From positions 9,701,501 through 9,765,500 of the forward strand of contig CM048850.1 of assembly GCA_026545225.1 (NCBI GenBank): a stretch of 64,000 nucleotides of DNA, given 5' to 3'. Below the pieces are notes generated by a model that made no database searches, was not told where the DNA came from, and was given only the letters and a program-made list of their open reading frames with translations. Made by a program: the position numbers and the translations under genes. Shown here piece after piece: positions 47,001 to 59,000 of the stretch (positions are counted from its first letter, which is position 1; every line of letters starts with the position of its first letter). Origin of the DNA: Cornus controversa (lineage: Eukaryota; Streptophyta; Magnoliopsida; Cornales; Cornaceae).

Positions 47001-50000
47001 CTTAAAGGTGTGCAATGCAAAAAGACAAAGAGTGAAGATCTTTCAGCTCTTGGATCTTTGACCATTATTTGTGATGGTTGTTTAGTTTGAACCGCTCCCT
47101 TTGCAAACCTAGGGCAGTTGTACCCTCTTGCTTCATTAATATGGTGCTAGTGAACTGCCAACTTCCATGTACAATTCACGGACTTGTTATCTTAACACAA
47201 CCATCTCCTAGTTGTGGTGAAAAGGTGCTTTCCATACCTTTGTCAAAAAAATTGGCCATTCAAGTTTATAGTCAGATAGACCTCTTGAGCCATTTTGTGT
47301 CTGTTAATTTGGATGATCTTGCTGGTGAAGCACATCGAGAACAAAACATGCTAGTTTCACAGTGTGGATTTTTCCTTATCATGACTGAAGAAGTTTACAA
47401 AGTATCAAGGTTAATTCCTCAATGGATTGAAATATTATTCATCATCGTATATGATGAGTATCTGTAGCCGAACTAGAGGACGAGTTCTTTTGGAAGTGGG
47501 GGAGACTAATGTAGGATAGTTTTAGTAGGTTTCATATTATATATATCTATATATATATTTAATATTTTTTTAGACAGTTTAATTTTGGATACTAATTTTC
47601 TTTTATTTTAGTTTCCTTTTGGAAATAGATTTCCTTTTCTTGTTAGGATTAGAATTTCTACAAGTTTCCTTTTGTTTTTAGGTTTCCTAGTACTATTAGG
47701 ATTAGGATTTCTCTATCATAAATATATGCACTGCCATATGGCATAAATCAATCAATCAATTTATCAATAATATATCAATTGCTTTGCAATTTTCTTTTAA
47801 CTTTGTAGATTCAAAGTTGTCCTTGTTCATACGCGAACAATTTCATAGCTTCCACTTCGTCAGATCTCTTGTTCCTCTCGTTCCATAAGGCCCACCATAA
47901 GCAATGAGGGGCAACCCTCCAAAAATGTCTAGCATCGTGCCGCACCTGAGAACCATCCCAAGCTAAAATACAATTCACCACCAATTTAGGCATGATCCAT
48001 TGCACTCCAAAAATACCGCAAATCAAATCACATCCCTCCCTAGCTCTAGGGCAATGAAGGAGGAGATGATCGACAGTTTCCTCCACCCGTTTACACATGC
48101 AACACCAATTCGCCAATATGTGCCCTCTCTTCCTTAGATTATCGATGGTCAAAATCTTCCCCATGGACGCTGCCCACACAAAAAAGGCCACCTTCAAAGG
48201 AGCCCTAGATCGCCAAATACCTTTCCACGGGACAGAGGGCTCGCAGGAATCAACCAAACTCCGATAAAATGATCGGACCTCGAATCTCCCATGACTCGTG
48301 CTAGTCCAGACCAACTCATCGCACCCCGCCCGGGACAGACCTGTTAGTATAAGAATGCCAAAAACTCCATCAATTCCTCTATTTCCCAATCGTACAGGAG
48401 CCTCTCAAACTGAACATCCCAAACCAGTCTTCCGCCATCAACGTGATAGCACTGAGTGACCATTGCCTGTCTATCTATCTACTGCTATTCTGGCAAGTCT
48501 CGGAAAGATACCCTCCAACGATCTCTCACCACACCAATGATCATTCCGGAAACTCACAAATCTTCCATCCCTAACCCTAAATCAAATGTGTTTAGAGAAC
48601 TCATTCCAGCCCTTTGCAATGTACCTCCATAACCCAACCCCAACTGGAGTTCTCAACGTCAGCGAACAGCATCCCCCTCTATCCTCTCCATATTTGAGGC
48701 TTATTATCCGCCTCCAAACCCTGTCTCTCTCCGTCCCAAACCGCCAAAACCACTTTCCCAATAAGCTTTATTAAAAAGGTTCAGCTTCCGCAACCCTAGC
48801 CCTCCCCTCTGAATAGAATGGCAAATTTGCTCCTATCTTACTAGATGATATTTGCGCTCCTCCCCCAGGCCACCCCATAGAAAATTCCCCTGAAGCCTTT
48901 CCAAACTCCTTAAAACAGAAGCTGGTAGTGGGAATAAGGACATGAAGTAGGTAGGAAGGCTCAAAAGCGTACTCTTCATCAATATAAGTCTACCCCCTTT
49001 CGAGAGATACTGTTTCTTTCACCCAGCTAACCACCTCTCAAGTCGCTACAAAACAGAATCCCACGAAGAGGCTCTCCGTGCCTTCACACCTAACGAGAGA
49101 CCCAGGTAAGTTAAAGGAAAGGAGCCCACTCTACAACCCAAAGCGTTTGCCAAATGATCAATCCCTTCCACATCCCCCACAGGAGCAATCTCACTCTTTT
49201 CGAAATTCACCTTCAAACCCGAGACAGCCTGAAAACACAACAGAATTTATTCAGGTATCTCAATTGCCTCAACTCTGTGTCACAAAACACAATAGTGTCA
49301 TCTACAAACAGCAAATGAGAGACCTCTACTTGGCAAGCCGAATTCCTTCCCACCTTAAAGCCTCTATAGAAACCCAGGTCACAAGCTCTCTTCATCAGTC
49401 TGCTATAGGCCTCCATCACAATAAGGAATAAGGAAGGGGATAATGGGTCCCCCTGCCTCAAACCTCTCGAGCTACCAAAGAAACCAGATGGTACGCCATT
49501 AACCATCACCGAAAATTTCACCATAGAGATCCAGAAACTGATCCAACCCCTCCATTTCTCCCCAAATCCCATCCTCTCAAGAAGATAAATCAAAAAGTCC
49601 CAGCTCAATTGATCATATGCTTTCTCCACATCAAGCTTACAAACCACTCCCGGATCTTCAGCACAAATTCGAGCATCCACGCACTCACTAGCCACCAAAA
49701 CTAAGTCCAGAATCTGACAACCTCCTACAAAGGCATTTTGCGATTTGGAAATGATTCCCTCCATTACTTCCTTCAATCTGATCGCTAAGATTTTAGTAAT
49801 AATCTTGTAAATACTTCCCACCAGACTTATGAGCCTAAAATCTCGAATGTCATCTGCCCCTCCCTTTTTTGGAATCAAAGCAATGAAAGTGGCATTCATG
49901 GACTTCTCAAATTTTCCATTCGCATGGAAAGCATGGATAGTTGCCAACACCTCCCTCTTCACCACCTCCCAATTGTGGTGGAAGAAAACCATAGAGAAAC

Positions 50001-53000
50001 CATCTGGACCTGGGGCTTTATCACCTTGACAACTCTGAAGAGCAAAAGTCACCTCATCCTCCTCAAAAGGCCTCTCCAAGCGATCCCTATCCTCCGCCGA
50101 AATCATAGCGAACTCCAAGCCCCCTAGAAAAGGCCTCCATTCTGAAGTCTCCCTATACAACCGCTGATAAAATGATGTCACACCTCTTGCCACCTCCTCC
50201 TCTGTATTCAGAACAGCTCCATCCACTTTAATTTTTCCTATGTGATTGCCCCTCCTACAAGCGTTGGCCATCCTATGAAAGAATCTTGTGTTTCTGTCCC
50301 CCTCTTTTAACCACAAAGCCCGGGATTTCTGTCTCCACGAAATCTCTTCCAAAACAGCAATCTTCTCAAATTTAGTCTTGTAATCCTCCCTTTTCAATCT
50401 TTCCTCCTCCCCCAATGTGAGATCCTGAATTTTTTTTTTATTTTAAATGTTTTATTATTATTTTTATTATTTTATTTTATTAAAATGTTTTATTTTTATT
50501 ATTTCATTTATATGTTTAGGATATGTTAGGATGTTCGGGTTTCCAATTTCAAGTATTGGTTTGATCCCGAGCATTTTCAAAGTTAAAGAATAGTTCTACG
50601 GGATGGTGGGACATGAGGATATGTTAGTCTTTTCCAAAAAGATTTGGGACGATTTCGGCATTTCTTTTAAAGTGAAGGGTATTTCAGTAATTTCGTATTA
50701 TGCATGGCAACATCAAAAATTCTTTGAAAAATAATGGCATTGTGGTAGTTTTAGAGTAAAACGGAGGGTAAAAGAGACTTTTCACTTGGGGGAGTCTAGA
50801 AGCTTCTAGAAGGGGTGGGAGATATAGATGTATATCTATAGGTTTTGAGTTATAAAAGTCAAAATTGTCTTCCTCTCTTCCCCATAAGTTCTGCCAGCCC
50901 TTTCTTTTTCCTCTCCATCTCTCATTTTGCTCTCTTTCTTCCTCCATTGAAGATGCTTGAAGGCTAGGCTTGGTCCAAGGTTATTAGTGGTGGTTAGTGT
51001 TGGTGCTAGTGGCATGTAAGTGTTTCTTTCCACCACTTTTGTCCATCTTTTTCTTCTACTTCCTCTCTTCATCTTCTTTTTCAATCATTGAAGTTTGAAG
51101 GATGAGTGTGGTGTATGGTTTGTAGTATTGGAAGCTTTGGGACTTGAAGACTTCCATTCCTTTCCATTGATTTCTCCATTAAAGCTTTTGAAGAAAAGTT
51201 AGGGTTTCAAATTGAATTTCAAAATTCAATTTGGGGGTTTCTTCAATCCTTCTTGGATTTAAGGTAGGAATGAATTTAACTTCCTTTCCTAATGTTTTAA
51301 GACTTTAGGAAGTGTTAGGTTGAGATTCTAACATGAATTGCAAAATGTGTAAATTAAAGTTTACTTTATTTCATGAAAAATTGGGGCTTTTGTGTTTTGA
51401 GCATGCTAAATGTGTTTAGACCTTGGATTATGCCTATTAGCATTATTAGGGAGGTTTACCATTGAGACATGTATACCATTGGATCACTTGTGCTCTTAAT
51501 TTGAAATTAAAGTACACTTTATTGCATGATAACTCTAGTGTTGTGTAAGAGCTAGAAGTTCTAAATTACTTTTATAGTAATTGTGTTAATGATTGTAAAT
51601 TATAGAAGTCTTGGGTCATCCATTAGTGTCTTGGAATGAAAAGCTTAACTTTTGTTCAAGAAGAGTGTTTTGGGAAAAAGTGGTGAGATGTATTCTTTGT
51701 TTGCTAATGTGTGTTCAAGTATCCTACATTTTACTTAATTAATGTGTAGGAATGCTAATGGATGAATTGGGTTTCATTTGTAGAACCAATGCTAATGAAA
51801 GCTTGGTGCACATAGATGTAGAACCAATGCTATGAGGATAATTATTATGGACATTGTTATTACATTGTTCATATTGATCATTTTTTTCATACTGTTCATA
51901 TCATGTGTGAGTTATGATTTTCGAGAAGTTTTAAATAGTCGGAATTGAAAATAGAGGCACAAAGATGCCTGGTGGTTGATAAGTCCACCTGACTGGCCAG
52001 TGGTTTCACGTCGACCTGCGGACTAGTAATCCGGAATGACGGAATGTACAGAAGGACTGTCTGAGGACTGCTCTGTTGATGCGTGTGTCACGACTATTTG
52101 AGTTACATGTGGTGTGTGTGTGTGTGTCATATGCACTGCATCTAAATAAGCAAACTGTACATTTCAAGTTTTACGCTTTTTAAACCATTATGAATAGGTT
52201 TATTATTCCGTTGTTATGGACGAGTTATGGCTTCATTGTTTATGGGCAGGTTATATTTCATGCTTATGTGTAAATGTATTTTAGTGAATACTTGTGAAGC
52301 ATGTGAAAGGGAAATAGGAACATGTTAGAAAGAACAACGTTGCGTGCATGTTCCCTTAGGAATTCTTACTTCAGTCTGAAATGTTTAGGGGGGGACAGTT
52401 GAGTCATTTCTACTGAGCTGTCGTTGCTCACCCTACAGATGTACCACATATTTCAGGAAATAGGGACGGAAAGGATGTTGCTTGAGCTCCAGAAAGCTTG
52501 ACGTGGCATTTTTCTTTTTTTGGTGTTTTGTAGTTATACTTGCATGCAGTAGGTATAACTTGGATAACATGTATGTTACGTTATTCGGGGCCAGTCTGTT
52601 GGCTTAGTACTTCTGTACTTGTATGACATGGCATAATCAAGAGTTTTGTGATTTATCTTCTCTATTGAGCATGTTTAGTGTATGCTAATTATAGTTAAGT
52701 TGTTTATCGCTTCCGCAGTGACGACTTTGATGTCGGCTCGGGGTCCGGGGTTCGGATCCTTTTCTATTCTTTTCTTATATTTTCTTTTAGTCGTAACTCG
52801 GGTCTTTGAGATTCGGGACGTGACACCCAAACCCTCTAAGCTCTCCTTTCTATCCAATTCTGCTATTTCTCCCACAATCATGTTCTTTCTCCACTCAATA
52901 TTACCAAAGATTGGGAAGGGACCTCACTTCTTATCCCAAACCACCAAAATACCTCCTGCCGCCCCTACCGCATCAAGCGCTAAGAACCTCCCACTACATA

Positions 53001-56000
53001 CACTTCTCACTATCTCCTTGGAGACATTGCTCAATTTAGTTTCTTGAAGGCAAACCACTTGAGCCCCCCACTTGCGTAAAGCCCAACATCACCACCTTCC
53101 TCTTGCCCGGATCATTAAGCCCCCGGACATTCCATAAAACTATGCGCATCATCATAGACAAATAATGGCTTTGTCCTCCTCCCTCCTCCCCCCTTGGCTC
53201 CCACCCCTCCCCGACCGACTTGACTTCTCCCTTTATAGTTGACATAGGAAATAAGATTACGGAGCTCCCTTTCCCCCTTCCAAGAAGAGCTCTTTTTTCT
53301 ACCCGCAAACTTCTATTTTCCTTCAATAGCTCCATAGATTCCCATGGTCCTCTCATTCTCTCCAGCATATGTCACTCCCAGACTCTGACCCATCTCCTCC
53401 ACGTTGCTTCTTAACCAACTCTCTACTTTCTCATTAATAGTTCGACATCCCTCAAATCCCCCTCCTTCAACAGGTCCCATGGCTGCCAGAGGGTGTGTTA
53501 GACCCAATCCTTCCCCTTCCTCTTCATTCCGGGTCACAATAGCATAGTTAATGTCAAACGGATCAATAGGAAGACCTCCCTCAGCCTCATTCCCTCTAGT
53601 CCCCCACTATGCATTTTCATTTCGCTTAACAAAGCTGCTGCAGCTTCTTTTTGAAGACTCAACTGGATTCCTTTCCCAACACACAAAATAATCCCTCCAT
53701 ACAACCTATCCGGCTTGATTGATAGTCTCTGTGAAGCATTATTCCTCAGCCTAACTTCTCCCCCCACTTTCTCAGCCGCCAGTAGCTATTTCGCCACAGA
53801 ACCTGGGGCAGCACCCATCCCAATCCTTTCTCTGTTAATCACCCAATCATCAGTGAGTTCCCTTCCCAATCTCCCTTTAGAAAAAGAAAAAGAAGGCGAA
53901 TAAGAGAAAATAGAGCAAGCAGAAATGAGGGCCGACCACCTGTGCTCAAGCTTGTCCTGCCCAGCATCACTCTTTAGGCCTTGTTCCGATCTCAGTTTCA
54001 TAACCCATTTCTGCTTTTCTTTTCTCGAATATCTCATCCCCTTGAGAGATTTTTTGGGGAAAGATTAAAGCTCCAACGCCACTGTGTTCCAATCGCAACT
54101 GAACTGAGCACCTGTGTCCAGTATGGTTTTAGAGGTTTTGTTCTTCCTACCATAACTGTGTTTCTTCTCCAACGTTTGCCAGACCACCCCGAACTATCCA
54201 GCATCCTTGTTTTCTCCTTTCCAGCACCGCCACGTTGTTAGCTGATGTTCTGCCACCATCGTAACTCTGTGAGATGCGCTGAAGGATATTTGAGGCTCTG
54301 CGATGAGGTCAGTGTGAATATGCTTTAATCTTTGTCTTTGCAGATAAGTCTCATGCAGCTTAGGCCCAATTTTTGTGAGCCCAGACGGTTGCAACAAGTT
54401 TTTCCCCACAATGGGCCTGAAAAACTTATGATTTTTCTTCTGGTTACATGAGCCCAATTGTCCCTTCCTCGAATCCAGCCCATTATGAAAAAAAGCCCCA
54501 ACTTCCTTTGTTGGACTTGAAAGAGGCCCAAAACGATTAAAAAAAGAAGGCCCATCTGATTTTGAATTCAAATTTGAAAATATGTTGTCACGTGAGCCCT
54601 TAATCGCGTGGCCTAACCCCTTCAGCTGTCTCCCACTACATCCAACCGTTGGCTACTATCGACCCACATGCCCCTCTATTGTTTTCCTCAAAGCCACACG
54701 TTTCGGGCGCGTGCCCGTCCCCTCGTCCTTGTCCGCTCACCATTCCCACCCTTTGGCATTCCTTTCTCCGATCAATCCTATCAGAGCCACCATATTGGTT
54801 CCGGCAAGCTTCTTCGTCCCTCAAATTCCACCATTCAACCTCTATTATGAGCACCCGTTCGTCTCGCCCTGCAAGAGACGCTAAAGTTGGCACCATTTCC
54901 GACAGTTTCTCCTCCATTAGAGCCACCTTGTAACAGAGCCAATCATCTTTGATAAAACAAAATCTGGAATCACGCCACCCTCTCTGATCGAAATGGTAAC
55001 CTTCGAGGCATCTCTCGTACCATCCACCTCCACCCTAACAAAGCCTCCACATGCCTCTCCCACAGCCACAAACAGAGAGTCGCACCAGACAGGGAGCGGC
55101 AAGTTGAAGAGCAATACCTGGCGTTCCTTTCTCACCCTCAGTCCACCAAAAATTCCAACACGAAAGTACCACACATTAATCCTCAAGGTTGCCTCGCCCC
55201 ATGTCCTCTGTCCTTTAAGTAGGACTCTGATAGCCTCGGCGTGCGATGGCAACTGAAAAAAAAATAGTGAATCCGGCATCGAAACCACCCTTACCCCACA
55301 GGAAACACTCTAGACCTTAGTTGCCCATTCTACAATTCTTTCAATCGACCTAACTTCTTTGACAAATTTCCCGATAAGGCACGCCCGTAGCATCTCTCTT
55401 CTCTGCCACAAATCATCGACGCCCACTTTGAGACAAAGTCCTCTCGTCTCTGGCGCAAGCAACGCCGCAACCTTCTACCTGAGAACAAACTCTGCAGCCG
55501 AGCAACCTCCACGTACGATCTTGGTGAAGGCATGCCTCTCACTTCTTCAACTCACCCGGACAATAAATTTGAGAAAATTAAACTAAAATGCTATATATCA
55601 AGTTAGAATTTATCATGTTGGAGGATCTCTTGATCAGTGTTATCAAAGGCGCGCCTGGGCGCTAGGCGCATACAGGCACAACCCTTGCGCCTGTTATGTG
55701 CCCATGCGCAGCGATGTGCACTAGGCACTAGCCTGGGCTGCAACTCATACTCGTCGTCAGCTGCGCTTAGTCACACCTGATTGGTTTTTCCCTTTTTTAT
55801 TAGTATTTTTCCTATGCCAAAAAGGAGAATTTTGTCTTGCTCTGTAACTTTTGTTCAAAAGAAAGAAAAAAAAATAAGAAAAGCCCATTATAATTGCAAG
55901 AGCCAACTACATGAACGATGCCAAGAGCCCTACATCGCATAGCAGTTGCAGAGACAATCAGGTGCACTCTTCTTACTCTCTCTCTCTTCTTCTTCTTCTT

Positions 56001-59000
56001 CTTCTTCTTTGATCTTTTCATCTTCTTCTTTTTCTCTCATCATCATCATCCTTGCCTTAATCCCATATGAATGGGGTCGGCCACATGAATTCTCTCTCCA
56101 ACCTTGTCTACTACATGCCATTTCACCTACTATATTTAACATTTAAAGTCATTTTTAATAACCGCATTCCATGTTATCTTTGGCCACCCTCTCCTTCTCT
56201 TACCCTCTATTATAATTAGTCTCCCTCATTTGACTAGCGCGTCTCTAGGTCTCTGATGTATGTGTCCAAACCATCTAAGCTTACACTAATTTTCTCACCA
56301 ATAGGTGCTACATCTAATTTTTCTCACACTTTCATTAGTGATCCTATCTCTTCTACTCACTCCACTCATCCATCTTAACATTCTTATCTCCGCTACATGA
56401 AGGCATTGTTCTTGTTTCTTTTTTAGGGCCCAACACACTGCTCCATACAATGTATTTGGTCTAATAACAGTTCTATAAATTTTCCTTTTAGACTATGTGT
56501 TATTCTTTTATCACATAATATCCCACTAGCTTGTCTCTATTTTGTCCAACCTGCTCCAATCCTTCACTCTCTGTCTATTTCTTCTCTCTTCGTCTACTTC
56601 TCTTTTTTCATCTATTTCTTCTCTCTTCGTCTACTTCTTCTACTCTCTCTTCACCTTCTTCTTCTTCTTCTTCTTCTTCTTCTTCTTCTTCTTCTCTCTC
56701 TCTCTCTCTCTTCTTCTTTGAATATTGTCCTAAATTATTTCCTGCTGTTTTTTTTGTGCTCCGTTTTTTTTAACAGTTTTTCTTTTTCTTTTTCTGTTTT
56801 TTTTGTCCCTCTCTTTCTTCTTTTCCTTCTCTCTTTTTTTCTTCTTCTTTGAATGTTGTCTGTCTTTATTTCCTGCTTTTTCTTTTTGTGCTCTGTTTTT
56901 CTTTCTTCTGTTAACAGATTTTCTTGAGATTGCTGTCCCTCTCTCTTTGTCGTCTTCTTCTCTCACACACTCTTTTTTTTTTACTTCTTTGAATCTTGCC
57001 TGTCTTTATTACCTACTGCTTCTTTTTTTGCGCTCTTTTTTTTTAACTGATTTTCTTGAGATTGTTGTCCCCCTCTCTCTCTCTTTCTGTTTTTTATTTT
57101 TTGTCACATTATTCTCAGTTAGTTGTTGAGTTTGCTAAATTAACTAATTAGATTCTATTTTTCATTCTATATAGATAGAAAAAAATGTCAAAGGATCCTG
57201 CTTGGAATTATTGTCACCTGCAAAATCCACAAGACAAGAAATTTTTACCTATAATTTTTGTGCAAAAGTTAGTAAGGGATGCATTTAGCTTCGTAGCCAA
57301 TATTCAATGCTCTTATCACGAGGTGAGGGTTCCCTATCTCAAAAAAGAATTGGAGCACACAGAAAATTTAATGCGAGATCATAGAGAGGAATGGGAAGAA
57401 AACGGATGCACAATTATGGCAGATGGGTGGGAGGATAAAAGGGGTAGGTCTTTGATTAATTTCTTGGTGAACTGTCCTAAAGGAACAATATTCATTAAAT
57501 CTGTTGATGCTTCCTCTTATTCAAAGACGAGTGAGAAAATGTTTGACTTAACAGGTTTGTGGAGCAAATTGGACCAACCAATGTGGTTCAAGTAGTCATA
57601 GATAGCGCCTCTTCTAATATTGTGCAAGTAAAAATGTATATGTATTTAATGTTAAAATTTTAAGTTTCTAAATTTAGTATTTAATGGAATTAGGGTTATT
57701 GTTTCTATTAATACCAAATTGTCTTTCTTTACAAAAGGGAGATTGTTGGAGGCAAGGCACCCACATTTGTATTGATCACCCTCTGTTGCATAATATTTGG
57801 ACTTGATGTTTGAGGACATTGCAAATTTGCCAAATATAATGAAAACCATAAAGAGGACTATAATGTTAAACGGTTATATTTATAACCATTCAGGTTTGTT
57901 GAACATGATGGGCGTTTTACCGGGCAAAAGGAGTTGCTTAGGCCTGCAAAGACCCGATTTGCCACTGCCTATATCATGTTATCAAGCATCCACCATCAAA
58001 AGGATTGCTTGAGGAAGATGTTCACTTCAGAAGAATGGACCTCTAGTAAATGGCAAAAGAGCAACAGGGGAAAAAGGTGGCACAAGTTGTTTTAATGCCT
58101 TCATTTTGGACAAGCATTGTCTACTGTCTCAAACTATCAGCCCCTTGTTCGTGTACTTAGGTTGGCTGATGGTGAAAGAAAGTAAGGAGGCCTTTGACAT
58201 TATTGATGATGGATGGAATATCCAACTCCATCACCCTTTACATACACAGCTGGGTATTTCTTGAACCCGGAATATTTCTATACAAATCCAACTATTGAGT
58301 AAGATGAAGAGGTGATGAGCGATTTATATAAATGCTTAGAAAGGTTGGTCCCAAGCACTGAAGTCCAGGACAAAAAATCTTTGGAGTTGAGTAAATATAT
58401 GAGAACTGAAGGTCTCTTTGGGTCGCCAATTGCTATTAGACTAAGAAGTTCAAGGGCACCAGGTAAACTAATTAATTAATCATTTTTTTAGTATATTTGA
58501 ATATTACTTTTACAAATTTTGAAATAATAATTTAAAAATAAGAGCTGATTGGTGGTCTGCCTATGGTTCTACAACTCCTAATTTGAAAAAGTTTGTTGTT
58601 AAAGTGCTTAGCCTCATGGCCCTCACATGTAGCGCCTCCGGATGTGAACGAAATTGGAGTGTGTTTGAACATGTAAGTTATTAGTATTAGTAATTCAATT
58701 TTAAAACTTCAGATTTTTATAGTTATACCTATTAGTTATATTTGAAATAATGCAGCTCCATAGCAAGAAGAGGAACTTGCTAGCTCAATCTCGATTGAAT
58801 GATTTGGTTTTCATCAAGTATAATAGATCACTAAAACGGCGCTATGACATGTGTGATAGGATCGATCCAATCATCTTAAAGGATATAGATGATAGCAATG
58901 ACTGGTTGCTTGGAAGAATGGATGAAGATGCATATGCCGAAGATGAGTTGGTGTTTGAAGATGACTCTTTGACATGGGGTGTGGTTGCTAGAGCTGCCCG

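Larger units (their letters stand above)
47814..55600 (-). mobile_element. L1-type LINE (LINE-3), best preserved LINE of the window, split by a 2.41-kb solo LTR
   Basis: Minus strand: ORF1 (55600-53170), endonuclease with internal deletion (53160-52826), then after the solo LTR (50416-52825) the RT frame (50415-49213) and the rest to the zinc-knuckle (48389-47814). Removing the LTR at CCCAA restores ESLEGLG joined to [11 protein letters not shown], which matches the uninterrupted order in LINE-1. The 3' UTR and tail are missing where the gypsy-like LTR abuts at 47813. Confidence 0.88.

Noticed and set aside
50684-51084. Minus-strand frames of 87 and 82 codons repeated at 62013-62413
   Set aside because: They are conserved only because the whole LTR is duplicated. 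They overlap each other and have no recognised domain.
56531-57129. Ser- and Phe-rich reading frames
   Set aside because: They come from CTT and CT repeats and carry no domain.
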